Of a stretch of 64,000 bases of DNA, positions 35,180 through 44,129 are shown piece by piece (within the stretch, counting starts at the first letter, position 1; each line of letters starts with the position of its first letter). This DNA is from CAXBES01 sp963974915 (GTDB lineage: Bacteria; Bacteroidota; Bacteroidia; Flavobacteriales; Flavobacteriaceae). The notes beneath the pieces were generated by a model. It was not told the DNA's origin. It searched no databases and worked only from the letters and a program-made list of their open reading frames with translations. The stretch covers positions 62,001 through 126,000 of the forward strand of contig CAXBES010000012.1 of assembly GCA_963974915.1 (NCBI GenBank), written 5' to 3'. A program made the translations under genes and the position numbers.

Positions 35180-37924
35180 ATGATATCCATCCAAATACCC
35201 ACTAGATTGAAAAGTAATTTTATATTTCCCCTCCATGTTACTTTTGTTTTTATTGTATTTTTAATTCCGAATCTCCTACCTGCTCAGGAAAGAGCAACGA
35301 TCACGGGAAATGTTTCAGATCAGTTTGGAAATCTTCCGGGAGCCACCGTAAGTATTGAAGGTTTGAATACTGTTACTACCACCGATGTAAACGGAAACTA
35401 TTCGTTTTCGGTTGAAGAAGGTGAGTACGTAATTGCGGCTTCTTTTGTTATGTATATTAAGAAATCCCAATCGGTTGTAGTTAGAGTGGGCGAATCTGCT
35501 CAACTGGATTTCGTACTGGAAACAGGTTTTAGTATTGATCAACCAATTTCGTTAGGATCAAGAGGAACTCCAACTTCAAGCTTGAAAACCTCAGCACCTG
35601 TCGATATTATTTCTCCACAGGCAATTTCAAATTCTTCGAGAATGGAATTAGGTTCTGTACTTCATTATTTAGCGCCTTCCTTTCATTCAACTCATCAAAC
35701 AGTTGCAGATGGAACAGATCATATTGACCCCGCTACTTTACGAGGTTTAGGACCAGACCAAGTACTAGTACTTATAAATGGCAAAAGACGACATAATAGT
35801 TCACTTCTAAATGTTAATGGTACCGTTGGAAGAGGTAGTGTAGGTACCGATTTTAACGCGATTCCTTTGGCGACTATAGAAAGAATCGAGATCTTAAGAG
35901 AAGGAGCCACTTCTCAATACGGGTCTGATGCAATCGCAGGTGTGATCAACATTATTCTCAAGAAGCAAACTGAGGTAATTGATATTGATAACCGAGTATT
36001 AATTAATTCTGAAGGCGATGGTTTTGAAAATTATTCTTCAGGGAATTTCGGACTTAGATTAGGGGATAACGGTTTTCTGAATTTAACCGCTGAATACAGA
36101 AACAGAAACGCTACCAACAGAGCAGGCAATTATACCGGTCTTGTTTTTTCTGATGACCCTGTGCAAGACGAAATATTAATTGAGCAGAATAATTTTTTTG
36201 ATCAAGTTGAGTATTCAGATCGACGTGTGATGGAAATTGGGAATGCAGAAACTCAAAATCTTGCCCTGTATTTTAACGGAGAGTTTAATATGTCCCCAAA
36301 TGCCACCATATACTTACACGGTGGTAGAAATTATAGAGAGGGAAAAGGCAAAGGCTTTTACAGGTTTCCCAGAGAAAGAGATCGTGTAGTGTTAGAACTT
36401 TACCCAAACGGTTTTTCTCCCGAAATTCTAACCGATATTCAAGATGACGCCGTGGTAATTGGCGTTAAAGGGATCAAGAATAATTTTAATATAGATTTTA
36501 GTCACTCTATTGGAAGTAATCGAATTGACTATACGGTAAATAATTCGAATAATGCATCATTAGGTATCACCTCCCCAAGAACATTTTACTCAGGTGGATT
36601 TGTCTACCACCAAAACACTACAAATCTGGATATTTCAAAACCATTCAATATTTTCGAGGGAATGAACCTGGCTTTTGGAGCCGAATTACGAGTTGAAAAT
36701 TATCAAATTATAGCAGGTGAGGAAGCATCATTCGTCGATGGGGGTTCAACCTATGTAGATGAAAATGGAGAAGATCTTCCCAGAATACCCGGAGCACAAG
36801 TTTTTCCGGGAATACAACCGGAGAACGAATTAAACAGATTTCGCACCAATAGTGCCGGATATATTGATCTTGACGCAAATATTACCGAGAAATTTCTTTT
36901 TAAAATTGGAGGTAGGTATGAGTCTTCCAATGACTTCGGTAGTCAGGGGGTTTATAAGTTATCATCTCGTTACCAGTTTAATGATAAGTTGAGCATTCGG
37001 GGATCTTTTTCAAAGGGATTTCGGGCACCTTCCTTGCATCAAGTGTTCTTTCAGAATATAAGCACTCAGTTTATAGATGGCGATATCGTGCAGGTAGGAA
37101 CCTTTAATAACGAAAGTGCCGTGGCCAATGAAGCCTTCGGAATTGAAAATTTAAGTGCTGAGATCTCCAAACATTTTAGTGCAGGACTTAGCGGAAAACT
37201 ACTAGAGAAGTTTACTTATAGTCTCGATTATTATTTGATTAATATAAAAGACAGAATTGTCTTATCGGGGCAATTTGCCGAAGGCTACGAAGAAATATTA
37301 GAACCCTTTAATGTAGGGGCCGCTCAATTTTTTACAAATGCTATCGATTCACGCACATCGGGGGGAGATGTCTCCTTTAACTATAAAGAGTCGTTAGGGA
37401 TTGGCGAACTGAATGTAGCCCTCTCCGCGAACGTAACTGATACGAAAGTAGTTGGACCTATTAAGGTGCCGGCTGCGTTAGAAGGACAAGAACAAGTACT
37501 TTTTAATAGAGAAGAAGTGTCTAGAGTAGAGAACGCACAGCCTAATTTTAAGTTGAATTCGTTAATATCGTATGAGTTCGATAAATATAGATTTCAATTA
37601 GGAAATACACTTTTCGGGGAAGTTAAATATTTACACCCGGAAGATGGGGACCCCGATAATTGGGTGCTTAATGAGTACAACGGAATAGTAGAAACTCGAG
37701 ATCAAACCTTTTCGCCAAAGTTGGTTACAGATATGACTATTTCCTATCAGTTGAACAATAACATTAGATGTACTCTGGGAGGCAATAATGTTTTTAATGT
37801 GTATCCCGATGCGCATACCCATTCTGCAAATACCAGTGATGGTAACTTTGTATACAGTAGAAGGGTGCAACAATTTGGTGTTAGCGGAGCCAACTATTAC
37901 CTTAGATTATTACTTAGACTCTAA
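35180..37924 (+). CDS. TonB-dependent outer-membrane receptor
   Basis: 914 residues. A signal peptide (to about LLPAQ, residue 35) is followed by a carboxypeptidase-regulatory-like domain (TITGNVSDQFGNLPGATVSI to about 115), a plug domain (SRMELGSVLHYLAPSF; GLGPDQVLVLINGKRRH; IERIEILREGATSQYGSDAI) and a C-terminal beta-barrel ending LRLLLRL. There is no SusD partner, so it is not a classical glycan SusC/D pair. The sensor-kinase gene begins in its stop codon (TAATG), suggesting that ligand uptake or sensing is tied to the kinase. Substrate unknown. Confidence 0.91.
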   Translation: MISIQIPTRLKSNFIFPLHVTFVFIVFLIPNLLPAQERATITGNVSDQFGNLPGATVSIEGLNTVTTTDVNGNYSFSVEEGEYVIAASFVMYIKKSQSVVVRVGESAQLDFVLETGFSIDQPISLGSRGTPTSSLKTSAPVDIISPQAISNSSRMELGSVLHYLAPSFHSTHQTVADGTDHIDPATLRGLGPDQVLVLINGKRRHNSSLLNVNGTVGRGSVGTDFNAIPLATIERIEILREGATSQYGSDAIAGVINIILKKQTEVIDIDNRVLINSEGDGFENYSSGNFGLRLGDNGFLNLTAEYRNRNATNRAGNYTGLVFSDDPVQDEILIEQNNFFDQVEYSDRRVMEIGNAETQNLALYFNGEFNMSPNATIYLHGGRNYREGKGKGFYRFPRERDRVVLELYPNGFSPEILTDIQDDAVVIGVKGIKNNFNIDFSHSIGSNRIDYTVNNSNNASLGITSPRTFYSGGFVYHQNTTNLDISKPFNIFEGMNLAFGAELRVENYQIIAGEEASFVDGGSTYVDENGEDLPRIPGAQVFPGIQPENELNRFRTNSAGYIDLDANITEKFLFKIGGRYESSNDFGSQGVYKLSSRYQFNDKLSIRGSFSKGFRAPSLHQVFFQNISTQFIDGDIVQVGTFNNESAVANEAFGIENLSAEISKHFSAGLSGKLLEKFTYSLDYYLINIKDRIVLSGQFAEGYEEILEPFNVGAAQFFTNAIDSRTSGGDVSFNYKESLGIGELNVALSANVTDTKVVGPIKVPAALEGQEQVLFNREEVSRVENAQPNFKLNSLISYEFDKYRFQLGNTLFGEVKYLHPEDGDPDNWVLNEYNGIVETRDQTFSPKLVTDMTISYQLNNNIRCTLGGNNVFNVYPDAHTHSANTSDGNFVYSRRVQQFGVSGANYYLRLLLRL

Positions 37925-39750
37925 TGAATAGCCTAAATACTCAGATGATAAAATTCTGGAGGATCGTTTCGTTCCTGTCTCTTGCATTGCTGTTACTTGC
38001 TTCTCATGGAATGAGAGCGCAGAACACAGAAAATGAACAAGTTAAAAGACTTCAAAGAACCATTTTCATTTATAATTTCGCTCAGCAGGTGGGCTGGCCG
38101 GCTAATTCTGAAAGTGATGTTTTTAGAATAGGTGTTCTAGGTCCCGATAGAACAGCTTCCGACCTGCAGGTAATGTCACAGCAACGAAGAATTTCGAATA
38201 AGCAGATAGAAGTAACTCGCTTTCAAAAGGTCAAGGATATTGCCAATATAGATTTGCTGTATGTGAACAGTAAGTATAATTTCGATATTGAATATATTTT
38301 AAGTAAGATTAGTGGTGAAAATGTCCTACTTATTTCTGAAGATTACAGATATAACTCTTCAATGATCAATATGGTCAATATTGGAGATTCGTTCGAATAT
38401 GAAATTAATGAATCTCTTCTGAAAAATGAGAATTTCGTTTTAGCTCCAAGCTTGGCTGAAAATGCCATAAGCACAGCTGAAAAATGGAAGGAGCTGTACC
38501 GTTTAGCTGAAAAATCCAGAATTCAGGAAATCTCAAAACAAGAAATTCAAAAAAAGACAATTCAGAATAAAAAATCTGAACTTGATAAAAAGCAGCAACA
38601 AATCGAAAACCAAAAAGTAGCTCTGGATGTTTCAGAGGATTTAATTCTTAAGCAGAAAGATACTATAGATGTTTTATGGCTTCAGAACGAACTTCAGAAT
38701 AAAAAATACCAGGATAAGGTCTTGATTGAAAGAGAACTGGAAAGAAATATTGAAGAACAACTTGTGTTTATAAAGAGCCAGGAACAGGATATTGCCAATA
38801 GTGCCGATATTATCCAGGAGCAACAAGAAGTCTTATCAGAATTAAATGACAGCATCAAAGAAAGAGACGAGATCCTCAAAGAACAAAATACGATCATTGA
38901 ATCACAAAAATTAAACAATATTCTACTATTGGTGATCGCAGGATTAATTTTCCTCGCCGGAATTATAATTTTCAGAAGTTATCTTTCTAAGAAAAGATTA
39001 AACAGGGAGTTGGAAGAAAAGAATAAGGCAATAGAGCAACAGGCAACCGAACTTATTTTTAAAAACAATGATCTGGAACAATTTGCGTATATAGCTAGTC
39101 ATGACTTACAAGAACCTTTGAATACGATTACAAGTCTAATCGAACTTCTTCGGATGGATTACAAAGATTCACTGGATGAAACTGCAAACGATACGCTTAC
39201 GTATATCCACGAATCCAGTGTGAGAATGCGGGAATTAATAAACGCTCTACTAAAACATTCGCGTCTGGGCTTAATGAATGACCTTTCAGAAGTGGATTGT
39301 AACAAATTAATAGAGGAAATAAAACTTGATCTTAAAGAGGTAATAAAAGAAAGTGCACTAACACTAACTACACAACAACTTCCAACCGTTTTTGCTTCAA
39401 AAGTGGAACTGAGATTGGTCTTTCAGAATCTGATTTCGAATGCGGTAAAATTTAAAAAACCCAATGTTGCTCCTGTCGTAAATATTTCCGTTAAAAAAAT
39501 ATCCGGTGAGAAAGACTCCACCAAAGAAATGTGGCTGTTTTCTGTTCAGGATAATGGAATAGGTATAGCGGAACAATATCAGGAACGTATATTTTCCATT
39601 TTTCAGCGGCTACACGCACGGGAAGAATATGAAGGTACAGGGATTGGACTTGCCCATGTAAAGAAGATCATAGATTGCCATAATGGTAGAATCTGGCTTA
39701 CTTCGGAAGAAGGACAAGGCTCAACATTTTACTTTACAATACCTGCTTAA
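37924..39750 (+). CDS. YfiR-domain membrane sensor histidine kinase
   Basis: 608 residues from ATG 37924; an internal ATG at 37945 (MIKFWRIV) would give a more usual signal peptide. Domains: signal peptide to about residue 32; periplasmic YfiR-like (DUF4154) domain at about 40-175 (TIFIYNFAQQVGWP, FRIGVLGPD); a long Gln/Glu/Lys-rich coiled coil (about 195-330); membrane helix (about 331-350); HisKA with phospho-acceptor His in IASHDLQEPLNTI; HATPase with FQNLISNAVKF, QDNGIGI and GTGIGLAHVKKI. The start overlaps the TonB-receptor stop by 1 nt. YfiR-like domains occur in periplasmic regulators of Pseudomonas c-di-GMP signalling; a kinase with one is less usual. Confidence 0.86.
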   Translation: MNSLNTQMIKFWRIVSFLSLALLLLASHGMRAQNTENEQVKRLQRTIFIYNFAQQVGWPANSESDVFRIGVLGPDRTASDLQVMSQQRRISNKQIEVTRFQKVKDIANIDLLYVNSKYNFDIEYILSKISGENVLLISEDYRYNSSMINMVNIGDSFEYEINESLLKNENFVLAPSLAENAISTAEKWKELYRLAEKSRIQEISKQEIQKKTIQNKKSELDKKQQQIENQKVALDVSEDLILKQKDTIDVLWLQNELQNKKYQDKVLIERELERNIEEQLVFIKSQEQDIANSADIIQEQQEVLSELNDSIKERDEILKEQNTIIESQKLNNILLLVIAGLIFLAGIIIFRSYLSKKRLNRELEEKNKAIEQQATELIFKNNDLEQFAYIASHDLQEPLNTITSLIELLRMDYKDSLDETANDTLTYIHESSVRMRELINALLKHSRLGLMNDLSEVDCNKLIEEIKLDLKEVIKESALTLTTQQLPTVFASKVELRLVFQNLISNAVKFKKPNVAPVVNISVKKISGEKDSTKEMWLFSVQDNGIGIAEQYQERIFSIFQRLHAREEYEGTGIGLAHVKKIIDCHNGRIWLTSEEGQGSTFYFTIPA

Positions 39751-40011
39751 GAAAACGCCGAACTTCAGAAAGATCTAATTAGTCTCGACCTGTAAGAATA
39801 ACCCCGGATGATACTCACTAAAAACAAGTTAAGATTAGAGTTCTACAGAAGCGATAGAAATTAGGACACCGCCTTTTAAATGATTGTAATGATTCAGGTT
39901 ATCATTACTTTTCTTACCAAACTATAAATATTTGTTAAATGATTCCCATGGAATGTTTAATGAATAGACTAAATGATTAAACATTATGTATTTTTATGCA
40001 AAGAATACAAG

Positions 40012-40695
40012 ATGAGAACAATTATAATACTTGGTGGAAGCAGAGGTATTGGTCGTGCTATTTTAGATGTATTGGTTCAGAAGAATCAAGTCATTAATAT
40101 TAGCAGATCGCGACCTGAAGTGGAACACGAAAACCTTACCCATTACAGCTGTGATATCCTAACCGACGAATTGCCGGATATTGAAAAGGCAGATTCTCTA
40201 GTTTATTGCCCCGGAAGTATTAATTTAAAACCTTTTGAAGGACTGAGCCTTGATGATTTCCGATCAGATTTTGAGATAAATGTGGTAGGTGCCGTACGAG
40301 CCATTCAGAAATATATTGATATCCTGAAAAAAGGGAACCATCCATCGATCATATTATTTAGCACGGTGGCATCTAAATTAGGTATGCCATATCATACAAG
40401 CACAGCTGCTTCGAAATCTGCGATAGAGGGGCTGGTAAAATCCTTAGGTGCCGAATTCGCACCAACGATTCGTGTAAACGCAATTGCCCCTACGGTAACG
40501 GATACAGATTTAGCTTCAAAGTTACTTCGGAATGAGAAAATGACAGCTAAAATGATAGAACGTCACCCTCTTAAAAAATATTTAGAACCTAAAGAAGTTG
40601 CTGAAATGGCAACCTTTTTACTGTCTGAAAAAGCCGCCTCAATTTCGGGTCAAATATTTGAAATGGACTGCGGTATTGTAAGTTTTAAAATTTAA
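40012..40695 (+). CDS. Short-chain dehydrogenase/reductase lacking the usual catalytic Tyr
   Basis: 227 residues from ATG 40012 (MRTIIILGGSRGIGRAI); the 13-residue upstream extension from 39973 is not conserved-looking. It has the NAD(P) site GGSRGIGR, NVVGAVRAIQ, and C-terminal FLLSEKAASISGQIFEMDCG. In the active-site segment the Tyr of YxxxK is replaced by Thr131, with Lys135 kept (STAASKSAIEGL); a Tyr is present four residues earlier (Tyr127). Function unknown. It is followed by three small conserved genes of unknown function in the same direction, with gaps of 10-20 bp. Confidence 0.85.
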   Translation: MRTIIILGGSRGIGRAILDVLVQKNQVINISRSRPEVEHENLTHYSCDILTDELPDIEKADSLVYCPGSINLKPFEGLSLDDFRSDFEINVVGAVRAIQKYIDILKKGNHPSIILFSTVASKLGMPYHTSTAASKSAIEGLVKSLGAEFAPTIRVNAIAPTVTDTDLASKLLRNEKMTAKMIERHPLKKYLEPKEVAEMATFLLSEKAASISGQIFEMDCGIVSFKI

Positions 40696-40705
40696 ATTAA
40701 ATATT

Positions 40706-40870
40706 ATGTTCGGCTTATTCAAAAAGAAAACTGAAAAAGAAAAATTGTACGACCAATATCAAAAGTTGCAAAGCGAAGCTTACAGGTTGTCCACAACCAA
40801 TCGCAAATTGAGCGATCAAAAGATGTATGAGGCAGAAGAAATTATGAAAAAACTGGAAGCATTAAATTAA
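40706..40870 (+). CDS. Small Lacal_2735-like protein
   Basis: 54 residues starting MFGLFKKKTEKEKLYDQY and ending EEIMKKLEALN. Rich in Lys, Glu and Gln and predicted helical; LSTTNRKLSDQKMYEAEEI matches my memory of the flavobacterial Lacal_2735 family. It is too short for the usual ORF cut-off. It lies 10 bp after the SDR gene and 15 bp before the DUF2452 gene, so it is probably in the same operon. No function known. Confidence 0.75.
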   Translation: MFGLFKKKTEKEKLYDQYQKLQSEAYRLSTTNRKLSDQKMYEAEEIMKKLEALN

Positions 40871-40885
40871 TACTGCATTTCGATC

Positions 40886-41290
40886 ATGAAAGAGAATATA
40901 CCCGATAATGTTGTTTTCGATTCTGAAAAACAGACATATGATGCCGCTCTCAGGCCGTATGGCACCAACGTGGGAGCGCCTTCTATTACAACTAAAGACA
41001 CCGCAACTTGGAAGAATCGGAATATCCACAAAGTAAATCAGCAATTTCGAGCACGTCACTTAGAACTTCAGGCATCACATCAAAGGATGATGGAACAATT
41101 TGAATACAATAATTTAGTTTATAACGCCAAATTCAATTTTGAACCTATAATTGGTGAAACTTATCATTTATATAGAGATAAGAAGTCCGAATCATTTTTA
41201 TCTGTAATCGCACCTAACGAATGCAATTTCGATTTTGTGGGGAGCTTTTACCTCAATGCCGATCAAATCTGGAACAAGGTTTCACTGTAA
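40886..41290 (+). CDS. DUF2452 family protein
   Basis: 134 residues, cytoplasmic, no signal or membrane segment. YDAALRPYGTNVGAPSI, then VNQQFRARHLELQASHQRMMEQ and FEPIIGETYHLYR match DUF2452 as I know it. It starts with ATG 40886, 15 bp after the small upstream gene, and ends 8 bp before the TIGR03643 gene. No biochemical role is established. Confidence 0.78.
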   Translation: MKENIPDNVVFDSEKQTYDAALRPYGTNVGAPSITTKDTATWKNRNIHKVNQQFRARHLELQASHQRMMEQFEYNNLVYNAKFNFEPIIGETYHLYRDKKSESFLSVIAPNECNFDFVGSFYLNADQIWNKVSL

Positions 41291-41298
41291 ATAATGCT

Positions 41299-41586
41299 AT
41301 GAAAATTTTAGAAAACTTTTCAGAAAGAGAATTGGACAGGATCATAGAAATGGCGTGGGAAGATCGTACACCTTTTGAAGCGATTGCTTATCAGTTTAAC
41401 CTACCCGAAAAGGATGTTATTAAAGTGATGCGCTCTCAATTAAAAGAAAGCAGTTTCAAATTATGGAGAAAACGAGTGAATAGTGGTGTGAGCACTAAAC
41501 ATCTCAAAAAACGAAGTTCAGAAATAAATCGTTTTAAATGTTCAAGGCAACGAGCTATTTCCAGCAATAAAATTAGTAAACGATAA
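41299..41586 (+). CDS. TIGR03643/DUF2805 family protein
   Basis: 95 residues from ATG 41299 (MKILENFSERELDRI). ERELDRIIEMAWEDRTPFEA and FNLPEKDVIKVMRSQLKES (a helix-turn-helix-like stretch) followed by WRKRVNSGVSTKHL identify the family. The C-terminus is very basic (RRSSEINRFK... SNKISKR), so nucleic-acid binding is possible. The earlier start at 41221 lies inside the DUF2452 gene and is not used. Confidence 0.8.
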   Translation: MKILENFSERELDRIIEMAWEDRTPFEAIAYQFNLPEKDVIKVMRSQLKESSFKLWRKRVNSGVSTKHLKKRSSEINRFKCSRQRAISSNKISKR

Positions 41587-41614
41587 TCATAGAGATAGAA
41601 TTAAACCATTGCAG

Positions 41615-41622
41615 TATCTTTG
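41615..41622 (+). promoter_or_regulatory. -7 box next to the FAD-dehydrogenase start
   Basis: TATCTTTG ends 6 bp before ATG 41629, so the transcript would start at or beside the start codon. No matching -33 TTG at the normal distance. Confidence 0.4.
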
Positions 41623-41628
41623 CTTCGT

Positions 41629-43191
41629 ATGAGCACACTGGTACAAATTTCTGTTTTGCCAAAGCAAATTGAAGACGACAATTATGTCCTGGAAAGAGCA
41701 TTAGAAAAAGCTAAGCTTCGGAAAGACTTAATTACAGATTGGCGCATACGAAAGCGTTCGATTGATGCTCGCAGGAACCCGATAAAATACAATTTGCAAA
41801 TTGAATTCTGGCTGAAGGGCCAAGAACGAGAAATAATTTTGCCGTTTATTCCGAAGAATGTAACCGATGCTCCCGAAATAGCGATCATTGGTGCGGGACC
41901 GGCAGGATTGTATGCCGCATTGAGGGCTGTTGAGGCAGGATTAAGGCCTGTCGTTTTCGAACGCGGAAAGGATGTTCGTTCCAGACGTTTCGATCTTGCC
42001 AAGATCAACAAAGAACACATCGTAAATCCGGAATCTAATTATTGTTTTGGCGAAGGTGGCGCCGGAACCTACTCCGACGGAAAATTATACACTCGATCAA
42101 AAAAACGCGGTAATGTTTTAAAAGCTATGGAGTGGTTCGTGCATTTTGGCGCAGATCCAGACATTCTTGTTGATGCCCATCCTCACATTGGCACCAATAA
42201 ACTTCCCAAGATCATTACAGCTATGCGCGAAGCGATAATTGAGGCCGGGGGAGAAGTTCATTTTAATTCAAAACTCACAGATCTTAGCATTAGTGATGAT
42301 CATATTGAAGCTATTCAAATAAACGATAGTGACTGGAAGCATTTCGAAAATGTAGTTTTGGCAACAGGTCATTCGGCAAGAGATATTTTTTATCTTCTTC
42401 ACAAAAAGGAGATTAAAATTGAAGCAAAACCCTTTGCTATTGGTGTTCGAATTGAGCATTCTCAAGAACTTATTGATACAATTCAGTACCACGGCGACTG
42501 TGAAAATCCCTATTTACCACCGGCTTCCTATGCGTTGGTAGAGCAGATTGATGGGTTAGGAGTTTATAGCTTTTGTATGTGTCCGGGAGGTATCATAGCG
42601 CCTTGCGCCACACAACAAGAGGAAGTAGTTACCAATGGATGGAGCCCAAGTAAAAGAAATAATCCTTACGCAAATTCGGGTATCGTGGTGAGTGTTGAGC
42701 CGTCAGATCTTCCGAATTTTAAGGCGAATGATCCTTTTGTTTGTTTAGATTTTCAGAAATATGTAGAAAAAAGATGTTGGGAGGCAGGAGGAAAGACTCA
42801 AGCGGTCCCAGCCCAACGAATGGTAGATTTCGTCAACGGAAAACTTTCGGTAGATTTTCCAAAAACTTCGTATCAGCCGGGAGTTGTTTCGGCCGATCTA
42901 AATGAGGTGTTACCCCCATTAATTTCTAAAAGGTTAAAAAAAGCGTTTGTTCTCTTCGGAAAAAAACTGAACGGATATTATACTAACGACGCAGTTTTAC
43001 ACGCACCCGAGAGTAGAACGTCATCTCCTGTTTCAATTCCACGTAATGCTGAAACTTTAGAGCATATTGATATAAGAGGATTGTATCCTTGCGGAGAGGG
43101 CGCCGGTTACGCCGGAGGAATAATTTCGGCAGCGATCGACGGAATTAATTGTGTGGATGCAATAGCTTTGAAATACCAAAAGTTAAAATAA
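41629..43191 (+). CDS. FAD-dependent dehydrogenase (COG2509-like)
   Basis: 520 residues from ATG 41629 (MSTLVQISVLPKQIEDD); the TTG three codons earlier is unlikely. N-terminal about 85 residues form a family-specific domain (RKRSIDARRNPIKYNLQIEF), followed by an FAD-binding Rossmann site IIGAGPAGLYAALRA near residue 90, CFGEGGAGTYSDGKLYTR, VLATGHSARDIFYLL, CMCPGGIIAP and a C-terminal GLYPCGEGAGYAGGI near residue 487. Cytoplasmic oxidoreductase of unknown substrate, widespread in bacteria. Confidence 0.88.
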   Translation: MSTLVQISVLPKQIEDDNYVLERALEKAKLRKDLITDWRIRKRSIDARRNPIKYNLQIEFWLKGQEREIILPFIPKNVTDAPEIAIIGAGPAGLYAALRAVEAGLRPVVFERGKDVRSRRFDLAKINKEHIVNPESNYCFGEGGAGTYSDGKLYTRSKKRGNVLKAMEWFVHFGADPDILVDAHPHIGTNKLPKIITAMREAIIEAGGEVHFNSKLTDLSISDDHIEAIQINDSDWKHFENVVLATGHSARDIFYLLHKKEIKIEAKPFAIGVRIEHSQELIDTIQYHGDCENPYLPPASYALVEQIDGLGVYSFCMCPGGIIAPCATQQEEVVTNGWSPSKRNNPYANSGIVVSVEPSDLPNFKANDPFVCLDFQKYVEKRCWEAGGKTQAVPAQRMVDFVNGKLSVDFPKTSYQPGVVSADLNEVLPPLISKRLKKAFVLFGKKLNGYYTNDAVLHAPESRTSSPVSIPRNAETLEHIDIRGLYPCGEGAGYAGGIISAAIDGINCVDAIALKYQKLK

Positions 43192-43267
43192 TTCGTTTTA
43201 AATCAGATATTTAGTGTTTTTGTCAAAACTTTATGAAAACAAATTATCAAACTAACTATTTGATTAT

Positions 43268-43275
43268 TAATTTTG
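43268..43275 (+). promoter_or_regulatory. -7 box upstream of the COG2426 gene
   Basis: TAATTTTG fits TAnnTTTG and lies 19 bp before ATG 43295. No convincing -33 TTG. Confidence 0.4.
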
Positions 43276-43294
43276 CAGCCCTTTAAATGATATC

Positions 43295-43753
43295 ATGATT
43301 CAGGATATAATTATTGCAATATTATGGAGTTTGTCTCCCTTTGGTGAAGCCAAGGTGGGGATCCCCTATGGTATGGTCAATGGTGTTAATATCTATTTGG
43401 TTTTTGCGCTTTGTTTTGCGGCAAATGTTTTGGTTTTTCCTTTAATGATGTTTTTCCTCGATAAAATAAACCGTAATCTGTTGCGATGGAAATTTTATAA
43501 AAGATCTGCGATTTGGGTAGCACGACGTGCGAAGACAGGTTCGGGCAATAAGATAAAAAAATACGGATTTTGGGGGTTAATTTTCTTTGTATCAATTCCG
43601 TTGCCCGGTACAGGAGTATACGCTGGAAGTATTGCTTCTTATTTGTTTAAAATTGAAAAAGGCAAGGCCTTTTGGGCAAATACTATTGGGATCTTCATCT
43701 CTTCCTTAATTGTTTGGGGGACAACGCTCATAACTATGAATGGCGTTGCTTAG
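43295..43753 (+). CDS. COG2426 small multidrug-export-like membrane protein
   Basis: 152 residues with three or four hydrophobic segments. SPFGEAKVGIPYGMVNG, then KKYGFWGLIFFVSIPLPGTGVYAGSIASYLF (quoted region contains the PLPGTGVYAGS motif) are characteristic of the COG2426 (Sm_multidrug_ex) family. The name is historical; transport has not been shown for most members. Monocistronic: 103 bp after the FAD gene, 88 bp before a convergent small gene. Confidence 0.82.
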   Translation: MIQDIIIAILWSLSPFGEAKVGIPYGMVNGVNIYLVFALCFAANVLVFPLMMFFLDKINRNLLRWKFYKRSAIWVARRAKTGSGNKIKKYGFWGLIFFVSIPLPGTGVYAGSIASYLFKIEKGKAFWANTIGIFISSLIVWGTTLITMNGVA

Positions 43754-43773
43754 AAGAATTAATAAGAATAAAA

Positions 43774-43797
43774 AAAGCCCGGCCGAGGCAGAGCTTT
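43774..43797 (-). terminator. Rho-independent terminator for the small lipoprotein gene
   Basis: AAAGCCC at 43774-43780 pairs with GAGCTTT at 43791-43797 (one G-U pair), with a GC-rich inner part. Read on the minus strand, the stem is followed by a run of T (43768-43776). It lies 45 bp beyond the minus-strand gene's stop and between convergent genes. Confidence 0.6.
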
Positions 43798-43841
43798 AGG
43801 GTTCAAGCAAAGAATGTACTCGAACTTATGATCTAATCTAA

Positions 43842-44051
43842 TTACTGCTTAACTTCGTTAACGATCGTAGCAGTGGTATCAGTTACTTCAACATTAGTTT
43901 CAAGGGCAGTTTCTTCAGCTTCTTCAATCATTGGAGTCTCAACTGTTTCTTCAATAGTTGTTACTTCCTCAGTTTTTTCTTCTGTATTACGACAAGAAGA
44001 AACAGATACCATCAATACTAATGCTAAGGCACTAAAAATTACTTTTTTCAT
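43842..44051 (-). CDS. Small Glu/Thr-rich lipoprotein
   Basis: 69 residues: hydrophobic signal MKKVIFSALALVLMVSV then lipobox SSC with Cys at about residue 20. The mature part is dominated by Glu, Thr and Val (EEKTEEVTTIEETVE). It is acidic, repetitive and probably unstructured. It has a good promoter (TTG-19 bp-TACATTTG on the minus strand) and a terminator, so it is likely a real single-gene unit. No function recognised. Confidence 0.7.
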   Translation of the reverse strand: MKKVIFSALALVLMVSVSSCRNTEEKTEEVTTIEETVETPMIEEAEETALETNVEVTDTTATIVNEVKQ

Positions 44052-44087
44052 TTTTTTATAAAAATTTACTTTGCGTTAAAATGCCGG

Positions 44088-44117
44088 CAAATGTAAATTA
44101 TTATTTGACACGTGCAA
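44088..44117 (-). promoter_or_regulatory. Promoter of the small lipoprotein gene
   Basis: On the minus strand TTG (plus 44115-44117), 19-bp spacer, TACATTTG (plus 44088-44095): a near-ideal Bacteroidota promoter. The leader to the start at 44051 would be about 30 nt. Confidence 0.65.
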
Positions 44118-44129
44118 CATATGGGAAAA

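Noticed and set aside
39973..40011. N-terminal extension of the SDR
   Set aside because: The conserved Rossmann start (TIIILGGSRGIG) begins at the internal ATG 40012; the upstream residues look like untranslated leader.
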